This document shows, one piece after another, positions 47,523-57,423 of a stretch of DNA of 64,000 nucleotides. The DNA comes from Paramecium tetraurelia (lineage: Eukaryota; Ciliophora; Oligohymenophorea; Peniculida; Parameciidae). Below the pieces are notes generated by a model. That model saw only the letters and a program-made list of their open reading frames with translations, searched no databases and was not told the DNA's origin. Numbering within the stretch: position 1 is the first letter of the stretch; each line of letters opens with the position of its first letter. The DNA lies in the NCBI RefSeq assembly GCF_000165425.1, contig NW_001799622.1:248001-312000 (forward strand), written 5' to 3'. The position numbers and the translations under genes are program-made.

Positions 47523-48870
47523 ATGTTTAAACAGGTTACCTTCTTTGCTTATCTAATACACTTGTGTTTGGGAGATGAATTACTATCAGTGCATATCATG
47601 TGGAGACACGGGGCTAGAAAACCTTATTTCTGCAATTGGGGTTGTGATGAGAAAACCAAATCCTCTTTGTCTGAATTGACTCCGGTAGGAATGAGATAAC
47701 ATTATGTCTTAGGATAATGGCTGAAAAAGAAGTATATAGAAACAGGATTTCTGGATCCTATTTTTAATGAAAATTAAATCTATATAGAGAGTAGTAATAC
47801 AAATAGGTAATGCTCTTTGTATAACTATAAGAACAATTATGAGTGCTTACAGCAATCTATAAGGAATGTTCCCTAAAGGTCCTATAGTACCAAAAGTATC
47901 AAATGATCTACTATTACCACCTATGACTGATGTTAAAACCCCAGAGGGAATTTAGGATTTTGCATTACCCAATTAGATTCAGGTTATTCCAATCCATAGT
48001 TTGCAAGAAGAATTAGACTATGTAATGTACATGTACTGTCCTGCCTTATGGGATGGTGGAGCACATAATTTACATACTGATGTTTACTATGATATTAACA
48101 ATCGTTCCTAGGAGTTGATTAAAAGATTTAACAAAGAACTCAATCAAAATTTAACAAACATAGTGGAACTATATGAGTGGAGAGACACCTTTATCAGCAA
48201 TGAATATAATGCAGGAGAGAATCCACGTGAATTAACTCCAGATTTGATGGCAGAATTAGATAAAATAGCAGGACTTGGATTCCTTTTATATTATACTTAA
48301 GACTATTACCAAGCAGCTCTTCTTACAAGTGAATTTTTTAGAACTCTTCTTGATGGCTTTGATGGAGTTCTAAATCGAACATCAAAAATAAAGTATCATG
48401 CTTATTCTGCCCATGACTCTAGTATATATGCCTTATTGTATGCATTGAATTTAACAAATGTTGAATGCTACAATCAAAGTTATTTCGGAAAAGTTGAATC
48501 TCATACTACTTGCATTACTACTTATCCTGATTATACCGCCAACATTATTTATGAGTTATACAATAGTTCCACTCTTGGACCTTATGTTAAAATCATGTAT
48601 AATGGTACATACGTGAGTGTTTGTCAAGATCAATCATTAACCTGTTCGTACTCTCATTTCAAAAGTGTTATCAAAGGGATTAGGAGGGATTACAAAAAGG
48701 AATGTAAAATTGAAGAAGTATCGATCCCTGTAGACTATTAAACTCCATGGTGGGCTGTTACATTTTTTGTTTTAGTGTTGGGTTTGTGCGTTTGTTCTTT
48801 TTCAATGGTTGTAATCATACATCAAAAAAAATAGAGATATGTGAGATAAAATAATAGATATGGAGTGTGA
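47523..48870 (+). CDS. Membrane-anchored histidine acid phosphatase
   Basis: It hydrolyses phosphomonoesters at acidic pH, outside the cytosol. A signal peptide (VTFFAYLIHLCLG) is followed by the catalytic MWRHGARKP (phosphohistidine motif RHGxR). The second active-site motif is YSAHDSSI (HD). Several N-glycosylation sites occur (for example NLTN, NRTS, NGTY). Near the C-terminus a transmembrane helix (AVTFFVLVLGLCVCSFSMVV) precedes a short basic tail, so it is a type I membrane protein. One intron (GTAATGCTCTTTGTATAACTATAAG, near 47.81 kb) is needed after the first exon; skipping it gives an early stop. About 440 residues, typical for ciliate lysosomal or surface acid phosphatases. It follows the giant membrane protein by 64 bp. 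Confidence 0.9.
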
Positions 48871-48889
48871 TTGATTTTTATAATAATGA

Positions 48890-49675
48890 TCATTATTTTG
48901 TTTAAAGTAATTTAGAAAATGCATCCATGCTATAAGATGACATTTTCTCTTTTTCAGCTTCCAAGTCCAATAGTTTCTTTTCTAGTTCATCCATCAACTC
49001 AATCGTGTCTCTTTTTGGTAATTTGCATCGGTTCATTTGATTTCTTGTAATCAATACATGTTCTTTGATAGTGTTTTTTTATCCGATATTTTTATTTGAA
49101 CCGCTTTGCAATTACATTTCCAAATATTCTATTCTTTCTAAGGCCTCTTCGTATTTCTTCTGAAAATCATCCGAATCACACTTATCTTTTGTTCTTTACA
49201 ACTAAGCTTAAATATTATCTAACAATTTAATCATTAAATATACAGATTACTTGTTATGCTTTAAACATTTATTATTATGCTGTCCAAATTGTTAGATTTA
49301 GGCCATTACAACAGGAAGTCCCATTGCTCATAATTCTGTACCACCAATGATTTTTTTGGCACTCTCAATCCCAATTTATTAATTTACAGTTCCTCATACA
49401 TCACCTAATCCAAAGTATGTTAGGCATCTTCCAACAGATAGGACAGCTAGTCAATAGTCAATTACTTTAATTGGTTTCTACTCTGATCCTCATATTAACT
49501 CACTGGAACCAATTAAAATTATTAGATTGCTTCGTTCAACGGATATTTCTGAATTAACAATTCCAAACTTTATTAATTCTTATATGATTTCTCAAGAATA
49601 GAATCGCATATCTCGACTGAAATAATCTATGTTATTAATACATATTTCATCTATTAGTTGCTTTTTGGTAGCCAT
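48890..49675 (-). CDS. Hypothetical coiled-coil protein
   Basis: About 240 residues. Exon 1 (MATKKQLIDEI) joins through a 25-nt intron to FEICDSILEKSYKN. A second intron (about 32 nt) joins the middle to NNIQAQLQRTKDKCDSDDF. The middle has LSYLLEDAQHTLDQVMYEEL and LRVPKKSLVVQNYEQWDFL. The C-terminal half is a coiled coil (KKYEEALERIEYLEMQLQ, ELMDELEKKLLDLEAEKEK). No family recognised. Convergent with the phosphatase gene (19 bp apart). Confidence 0.65.
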
Positions 49676-49751
49676 TAAAATTTATGTATATATATATATT
49701 TATAAATATATTAATCTTAACACTTATGTTTAAGATTTATATGAAGACAGA

Positions 49752-51320
49752 TCACTGCTGATATGTCTATTACACATCTAAGTCTTATTAGATCTACTGA
49801 CTGTTATTTCTTTCAATATCTGATTGATTACTATATTGTTGTTGTAATTCTTATTCTGGATCATTCAGATTCAATATCACTTAAGATTTCTGTTACTACA
49901 TATCTTGTTAATTAAGTAATCGCTCTAACTCTTGTATTTTTTATTAATATCTCTAGTTCTCTTCTAGTAATGCTGTATAAGGGACATTTTGACTTTCAGC
50001 TTCTTTTTCCTCTGATTTAGGGTCCTGCTTTTTTTGTAAGTCTTCCTTGCCTTTATTCTTGTTCTCCCCTGTCTACAAAGTCTTCATTAATGTTTCAACA
50101 ACCTTGTGTATTTCTTACACTGCATTTTTAAATTCCATATCGATTTTATTATTTTAAGTTTTGGTTGATTATTCTGATGTTGGTTTCTACTATTAATTTT
50201 AAGCAGGTGTTATAGTTTCACTAATCACTTTTATGATTTATTTAGAAAATTATTCAATAGTCCCTTGTTGAGATTATGGCAATTATTTCTGTCCTTAAAA
50301 TTAGGATTATCCTGGAATTTTTTATTAGGGTTAGAAATTTGATTATAGAACATGTGCTTTTTGGATTTGTGGTTGTTAGGAAGGGAGAGAAAAATCTTGG
50401 TATTTATTAAAAGAATCCAAGGCCTCAAAGACAGTTAAACGCTGATTTGGGTTTGGTTCCAACATCTTCTTTAAAGCCGCTTAACATTCTTGAGGGATAT
50501 TAATTTAATCAATTCTTTAATAGTATGAGTCTTTTTTGTGTTTAAATTGCAAGATTTCCTATCTTATTTCATTTTCAACTTGAGCTAACATCTAATAAAG
50601 GATTGATACATTAAATAAATGTTTCACCAGTAAATATCTCATAAAACACACATCCCAAAGCCCAAATATCTACTTTCTCATTGTAATCGTTCCTTTATTC
50701 AATAAGTTCTGGAGCTGAGTAAAAGAGAGTTCCAATTCCCTTAGTTCGATTCAAATCTTAAGTAAGCCCTTTTGTTAGCCCAAAATCGATTAATTTAAAT
50801 CGATCTTTAACTTTTATGAAGTTCTCTGGTTTGATGTCTCTATGAAATAATTTTTTGGAATGGAGAAAATAAATTGGTCTGAAAAGCTACAAAAATGAAG
50901 TATATTTACATCAAGACAAATTCTGAATTTCTCATTAATTGGTATATTCTTCTTGGTATTTATATAATCAAATAGATTTTATCCCCCAAGCTCCATAATC
51001 AATACCTGATAGTTTTGATACTAAAATTTCTCGTAAATAGTTATTATCCCTGAAGTTTTAATGGGATCATGATCAAATTAATTTTAATATTCCATCACTG
51101 TCTTAATAAAAGCAATTTCTGCATCTTTCATGTTCAACTAAAGTTTCAAGGCAACATCTGTATTATATTAGCAATTCCTTGGTTTAGCTGCGTAAACAGC
51201 TCCTTCCCCTCCTATTCCCAGAAGCTTGGACATCATAAATTCTCTCTTTTAATACGATGTAGTTGGATGGGAGATAACTGAGTTCACTAAATATAAATGG
51301 TCTGAATTCTATTAAGCCAT
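49752..51320 (-). CDS. Ser/Thr protein kinase, ciliate-expanded family
   Basis: A kinase domain in the N-terminal 280 residues: LGIGGEGAVYAAKP, NTDVALKLQLN (ATP lysine), VLIMELGGQNLFDYI (hinge), HRDIKPENF, LIDFGLTKG, GTLFYSAPELI and DIWALGCVFYEIF are all intact, so it should be active. It shares LGxGGEGxVY, xDVAxK and MELGGxNLF with the kinases at 28441 and 55268. A 23-nt intron (GTAAATATACTTC...GTAG) lies in the C-lobe. After GETFI (plus about 50.60-50.64 kb) the frame must shift by one to reach FNVSILYQMLAQVE, and I could not find an intron that does it. The 220-residue tail is Gln-rich with coiled coils. It starts 45 bp from the divergent receptor gene. Confidence 0.8.
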
Positions 51321-51365
51321 CCTCTAAATCAATTATATAATTTTTTTATTAAATTGTTAATTATC

Positions 51366-52258
51366 ATGCATGATTTAATCTTACCAATAGTCACAATATT
51401 CTTAAGTGTATTGTCAATTATAAGTTGTGGATTTGTAATATATATTTATGGAACCTTTAGAGAATTAAGAAATGATCAATTTACTATTATATTATAGATT
51501 ATTGTGTTCAATCTGATATTTGACCTTATACTATTTGGCGATTCATTTGGATATTTATTTTTGAGAAACTCTACTTTTCAGATGAGTGATAAACCTGTTT
51601 TGTGTTAGTCTTAGTCCTTTTTCTCTGTTTATAGTGTTTTGTCAAGCGCTCTTTGGACTTCAATTCTAATTCATAGTTTGTATCATTCCATAAAAGAGAG
51701 AGAAGCAAATCAGTATATGCAGTCATATTATCCAGGATTAGGCTATGGAATACCATTATTAATATCTATAATGTATGTATTGTTTGTGAAAAAGACCAAT
51801 AATAATTGATGCATATGGTTAATACAATCCAATGCCTCAAACAAATTGTTTCTTTGATGTCAACAACGTTAATGTGGAACTCTATACAATGATATTCTAT
51901 AATATCCCTATTTGGATTATGTTTTTATATAACCTTATTGTTATAATACTGGCAATTAGAATTAATAAAAATTTCACTTAATCCTTGTATTCCATATACA
52001 TCTATTAAGGAATTTTGGCTGTCTGTTGGATAATTGTAAATTGTATTTCATATCTTTTAGCCTAGTATTGTGAACCTGTTTGGTTTTACATCGCTTGTAT
52101 GGAAAACAATTGATTTTGGTTTGGGTGGTTTGATTGGCTTTTTGAATTCCTTTTGGTATAGTTACACATCATTGGCAGATAGATTGTCTTTCGAAAATGG
52201 ATAATTGGTATAACGCATTAAGGAAACTACTGCTGAATAAGAATTAGCTAAAATTTGA
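51366..52258 (+). CDS. Seven-transmembrane receptor-like protein
   Basis: About 280 residues with seven hydrophobic segments, from ILPIVTIFLSVLSIISCGFVI to FGLGGLIGFLNSFWYSY. Introns of 22 nt (GTATGTATTGTTTGTGAAAAAG) and 25 nt (GTAAATTGTATTTCATATCTTTTAG) keep helices intact; the latter gives the TM6-TM7 passage PSIVNLFGFTSL. The TM7 region GLGGLIGFLNSFWYSYT resembles cAMP-receptor-like and other protist class E-type GPCRs. The cytoplasmic tail is short. The ligand is unknown, and a seven-helix protein of a different kind cannot be excluded. A 45-bp spacer separates its ATG from that of a divergent kinase. Confidence 0.65.
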
Positions 52259-52552
52259 TGTTTGATATTTGAAATGAAAATTATATAAGATAATCCTATG
52301 TAAACTATAAATTTCTAGATCATTTATCACATTTGTGATCAAAGCTATTTGATTTATAATTAATAGTAGGAATTCCTATTATTATTAAATACTTAATTGT
52401 GATTATTGTTAAATGTAGATATTGACTTGATGGAATATGTCTATATAATTTCTGATACGCAGAATTTGATATGGCTTTAATTAATTAAATCAGAATGTCT
52501 ATTTATATACTATGATTGATAATTACAGATATTATTAATATATAAAATAAAT

Positions 52553-53167
52553 ATGTAATAAGTGACTCCTGCATATGTGAAATCGTTGACAGGGCCTACT
52601 GCTAAGTAGATTGATATTTCAATTTAGTTTTCTGTGTCCAGTAAATGCAAATATTTACAACATCCAATTTTTGAAATTTAGAATTCGAGATATGGATTCA
52701 GGTCAAGTGTTGTTTGAGGTGGAGAGAGATCCAGATGAATAGCCAATAGGTAAGAAGTTGTTAAAACGCAAGAATAATTACCCGTTGAGTATTAAGATGA
52801 GGCCAGAAGGATTAAATATCAATTTGGACCCTAGTTTTTTGAATTGAAAACAGTAGGTGCTTAACTCACGTTCTCAGTTGGAAAGGATCCAGTGAAAAAC
52901 TTCACGATTATTGAAAGACACTATTTCAGAGATCACTTATTGAGATGCTACGAATTCTAATTCCCATTCTGTATTCCCAATTCAACTAACACATGGGAAC
53001 ACATTTACACAATCCCAGAAATCGATGAAGCTATGGTATAATGTAATACTTATTGAAAGCGTCAAGAAATGATAGACAATCCATTCGAAACGAAATCTGA
53101 TAGTTTCTACTTCGTCGGAGATTAATTAGTGATGCATAATAAAGCAGAATATGATTACTCTGAATGA
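52553..53167 (+). CDS. UNC119: UNC119 lipid-binding trafficking chaperone
   Basis: It binds myristoylated cargo and carries it to cilia, releasing it on ARL3-GTP binding. The beta-sandwich fold of the GMP-PDE delta family is clear: NIYNIQFLKFRIRDMDSGQVL, then RRIKYQFGPQFFELKTVGA, FTIIERHYFRDHLLRCYEF, FPFCIPNSTNTWEHIY, ETKSDSFYFVGDQLVMHNK and AEYDYS at the end. The C-terminal motifs are the UNC119 type and not PDE6D. Three introns of 22-24 nt (near 52.61, 52.75 and 53.04 kb) are needed. About 180 residues, lacking the long disordered N-terminus of animal UNC119. Known ciliate UNC119s act in ciliary membrane targeting. It ends 33 bp from a convergent gene. Confidence 0.9.
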
Positions 53168-53200
53168 AATAATTATATTGACATTTATGTGTAATATGAG

Positions 53201-53785
53201 TCATTCATTCTTTGCTTTGCCCTTCTTCTTCCCTTATTTTTGATCTTTCTAAGTATTCTCATTGCTCTTTTCCTTTTCTTTCGTCTACTCAACCTTCTAT
53301 GTTGTTTAAGCCTCACTTTTCTGTTCCTCCACTTTTGAATCCTTCTTCTCTTACTTTGTTTATGGCCAATTATTAAAGGCAATAACACTGAATATTCCTG
53401 CTTAGTATCCAAATCTAATTCTACATCTAAACCATACCTTTCAAGTCTCTCCGATTATGTTTACCCAACTCCATCAAAAAATAAGCTTCCTATTGTTGAT
53501 ACTAAAAATAGTGCATAGACATTTAAACAAACGAATTTCAATTACTCTTACTTTAGGATAAATGCAGCCAACAAAATTAGATGATATAAACCACATATTC
53601 TTAATCCCTAAATAACAATTATTATCATTTATTACTAATTCAGTCTAGAGTAATCCTGATAAATAGACGTTGATTATTGATTATTCTTATTCAGAATCCC
53701 CCTTTTTAATGAAAGAAGATGGAGTGACTATCAATAATACTGCCATTGTTGATATATACGCTAGATATCCAATATTATTTAGCAT
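53201..53785 (-). CDS. Hypothetical small membrane protein with K/E/Q-rich tail
   Basis: About 180 residues. The start MLNNIGYLAYISTMAVLLIV is hydrophobic. The middle has INVYLSGLLQTELVINDNN, IKNMWFISSNFVGCIYP and, after a 19-nt intron, STIGSLFFDGVGQTQSERLE. A 23-nt intron (GTATGGTTTAGATGTAGAATTAG) joins this to FGYQAGIFSVIAFNNWPQTK. The C-terminal 60 residues are charged (EKEKSNENTQKDQKQ, then GKKKGKAKNE). A family is not recognised. A long antisense open frame and a basic frame (53185-53412) on the same strand compete; the spliced model is preferred because it gives an ordered protein with a clear tail and stop. Confidence 0.6.
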
Positions 53786-53857
53786 TAATTAATTATTTAA
53801 TATAATTTATAACAACATGGTTCTTATCTAAACCTACCATGTTAAATCAAAAGGAGC

Positions 53858-55213
53858 TCACCATTCATTTTCTGTCAATTAATTAGAATTTTTAGAAATT
53901 GTACTTCTATTGTTGTCTATCTCACAATCTGAATAGTCGTTAACATCTTCTACTTAAAATAATTCATTTTGATCTGTTTCAATCTCTGTAGTCATATCTA
54001 GCGATGTGTTATACATCCTCGCTGTGAACAATAGCTCTCCCAATTTCACTTTGTCATTATTTTTATCCTTAAAATATAGCTTAATCCATTCATTTTCATA
54101 TTTGTCCGTTTCAGTTTCTATGAATAGTGGATTAAGAAATACTGTATAATCCAAGGTTTTATCCTTTAATAGCACGCCAAAAATTTAATCAAGAGCCTCC
54201 TTTAACCGTTACTCTATTTATACAGTATCCCAACTCTCTGCATCAATTTACCTTCCACAAACACATTTTGGATTGCTATCTGATTTAAATAGAATTTTGT
54301 GCTGTAAATCTTGCTGGTAATCGCCAGTTAGACATAAATTGCTTTAAATCTCAATAGGGTTTCTGTAAATTAATTGAAAACAATTTTAACCTTTTATACC
54401 GTACTTTATTTCTTGTTAATCTATTAAATTTTTATCCATTTTTTCTCTCATACTTAAGTTTTAACTTACCCTCTTATCTATTAATTGACCATTCTGTATG
54501 GTGATATCAGATTAGTAAATTTCAAAAGGATTTATTTCTAACTCTCGTAGTGTCTTTGCATTTAATGCTTCAATAATTTTGTTGGATTATTTTTGAATTT
54601 TGGAAAGTGAAGGATACAATAATAATTCTTTATTATTTTCAATTTTACAAACCTAGAAAGAATGTATTTTAGGAAATAGTATTAATTCTACAGATACCTA
54701 ATTTTGATATTTTTAATTTATTAATTCTCTCAACCTCCACAATAGTAGAATTATAAAACATTCATCAGCATCAATATGGCTTTTATCTTCATAATCTGAT
54801 TCTGAATAATTAACTGTACTTTAGTAAGTCTGCAAATCGCAAAATAGTGGGTTAAGTATCAATATATCTTTATTTAAGGTTTTGAAGGGCATAATTATCT
54901 TCTCTTTTGTTACTTGGTCAATTTTGAACTCTAATTTAAAGCAATTCGGAATTATTATGTTCGTCTCTCTTTATACCTTTTATATTTGCCGTTCACATAG
55001 AATCGGGAGAGCAATATGTAAAATTTTAATGATTTCCATAATTGCCTCATTATCATTTAAATATCCATTAATTAAGTAGATGTAAGCGCTATTCCTATCT
55101 TTATTGCTAATTACCTACTCATTGATTTTAATTTCAAATGAGTAAGTTCCCTTTAAATGAGGCAGAATGTTATTGACTGCTAATAGATTTTAATTTTTTA
55201 TAATTTAATTCAT
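53858..55213 (-). CDS. Hypothetical protein
   Basis: A 451-codon intronless frame, MNQIIKNQNLLAVNNILPHL to the end ...NSNQLTENEW. It mixes beta-like segments (GTYSFEIKINEQV, FKLEFKIDQVTKEKIIMPF) with helical ones (LLLWRLRELINQKYQNQ) and has a Cys pair (NPKCVCGRQIDAE). The C-terminal 120 residues repeat a style of segment (WIKLYFKDKNNDKVKLGEL). I recognise no family. It sits 54 bp downstream of the kinase at 55268 on the same strand but is not in frame with it, so I treat it as a separate gene. Confidence 0.6.
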
Positions 55214-55267
55214 AGATTAATTTTCAAAGTATTTAATTCTTATTGTTGGTTGCTTTTTAGTTGAAAT

Positions 55268-57152
55268 TCATAGTATTTGTTTGCATTACAAAAGGGGGAG
55301 GCATTATCTACGAATTTACATACGGTTTGAATAGATTTGGGTTTTGTATTAATGATTATATATCTATTTTTAGTTTGAATTATTACTTTAAGTTATTTAA
55401 AGCGCGCCTTATAGTTGTTGAGGAAGTACTTTATCTTGCTATTAATTAAACTCAACAGTATTTTTAGCAAATTCCGACTATTACTTCAATTGATTTGAAT
55501 CTTGGTTTTAAATTTCTAATTTTATTTTTTGATAATTATATACACTCTTCTTTTTCTGTGTAATTAACTATTCTATATCTTAAATCTAAGAATTAACCAA
55601 TGTATTATTATTTTAGAGTAGTTATTAAATGCTTTTGAAGCTCTCTAATGATTTTTCTAGGTTTGAAATCTCATTATCTAAGTCTCCGATTAATTTATCC
55701 AAAAACAATATTTCTTTGCTAATATCTACTACTTTACTTTTTGCATTTTCCTCCTCTTTAATTTAATTATGCTTTTTTAATATTGTGCTGTTTTCTTATT
55801 CCAAAACCTAAATTCGTATTTTTAGATTTTTAATCTCGTTTTCATAAATCTATTTTTATTAATTAAATTACGAGGCTTGCTAATTAGATATTTAGGATGC
55901 TTGATAATTTAAATGATTTTAACATTGTTAAGCATACTATTAATATTATTATTAAAATGATTCTTCATTTTTTTTCTTTTCTTATTCCAATTTATTCTTT
56001 TCGAACTCGAATTTATTAACTTTTATTGTTAATTATTCAATATCTTCTAAATGTTATTTAACCTCATTTTCTTTCTTCTTTAGATTATGTTCTAATTATT
56101 AAATTATTTATTCCTTTTCTCTAAGAATCTTATTGAATTCATTTTATTTCTAATTCAATTATAATTCAAATTCAATCTTGCTTATATCTGAATCAAGATT
56201 TAATTGCTGCTTACTCGCCTTCAATTCTATTGAACCACCAGAATTCTCCTCTTTAACTATGCACAATTGTACTATTTTTATAGCTTATGCTATTTTTATC
56301 CTATTAAATTAATTGGGATGCAACATTTATTTAAGTAAATCCCTCCATTCTTAACATACTTTCAGCCTATCTATCAGTTAATAAACATGGTTTTAATTTG
56401 TTTTATGATTTTTGATTTATTAGATTGATAAATTCATATTTATACATGGGAATAGTTCTTCCCCCTTAATAATTTCATAAAATACACATCCAAGTGACCA
56501 TATATCTAATGATTATGTATATTGACCTTGATCTTCAAACAATTCAGGAGCTTAAAATATACGAGTACCTGGTTTCGAAGTCATCAACCTTTCATTTATA
56601 CTGATTAATCCAAAGTCTATGAGTTTGAATTCTTCATTTACTAAAATAAAGTTTTCTCCCTTTACATCTCTATGTATCAATCCCAACATATGGATGAAGT
56701 TAATTGCATTTATTAGCTAAAATCACTACATTAAATACTTATAAGCATATTTTAAATTTCTCAACATTAGTCATCCTATTGTGATTAAATGATGTATATT
56801 TAAAAAGATTAACACTCCCTACTTCCATCACCTAAACACTATAATATTAGATTTCGAAAATTTCGTATATTCTAATAATGTTAGAACATAATTTGTTTTT
56901 AGATCCCTATTTATCGTTTTCATTCTAAGCTTCTATCAAATTTTGGATGAACTCTCGTTCTGTTTCTTTAAGTGGTTTCGAGAATTTTAAAGCAACTTCA
57001 AAATCCTTATTCCAATTTTACGGTTTAGCTAAAAATACTTATCCTTCTGCTCCTTTTCCCAATTAATGCTTTAATTAAAAGCTTCTATTTTTAAATTATT
57101 GTGTTGGAGCATCTATTACAACCCCTGACTACAAATTCATCAAATCCATCAT
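55268..57152 (-). CDS. Ser/Thr protein kinase with long coiled coil, ciliate-expanded family
   Basis: About 620 residues. The kinase domain has LGKGAEGQVFLAKP, DFEVALKFSKP (ATP lysine), VMEVGSVNLFKY, a 22-nt intron (GTATTTAATGTAG...TTTAG), then HRDVKGENFILV, LIDFGLI, GTRIFQAPELF and LDIWSLGCVFYEII. The catalytic loop reads KGEN where most kinases have KPEN, but Lys, Asp and Asn are kept, so activity is likely. The C-lobe ends at LKQMLHPNQFNRIKIAQAI. The remaining 320 residues are a Gln/Asn-rich coiled coil (QIIQQLEHNLKKKENEVKQ) encoded with dense TAA codons. It belongs with the kinases at 28441 and 49752. Confidence 0.82.
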
Positions 57153-57423
57153 TTTTCTAATAGAATTAAGTAAATTGATATTAATTATAATAATTTATAT
57201 ATTAGAGATGGTTAGACTACTATTCATTCAAAAGCTAAGTTTACATCTTCTTTAATTATTGTAATATATCAAAATGATCTTAACTTATGCTAAATATCTA
57301 TATTATATTTTATAATATGGTTGAGATTAAATGATAGTTAAACATTAGAGTCATTTGAACATGATTAAGTTGTTATTAAGTCATATTTTCTATTAAAATT
57401 CTTTTAAATATTTTATATTAACA

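Noticed and set aside
53185..53412. Strongly basic K/R-rich frame on the minus strand
   Set aside because: A 23-nt intron leads into a different frame with a K/E/Q-rich tail and its own stop, without running into UNC119; the basic frame is the off-frame reading.
53340..53970. Long plus-strand open frame with protein-like segments opposite the genes at 53201 and 53858
   Set aside because: It lacks a usable ATG, and the minus strand gives two ordered proteins with short introns and proper stops; judged an antisense shadow.
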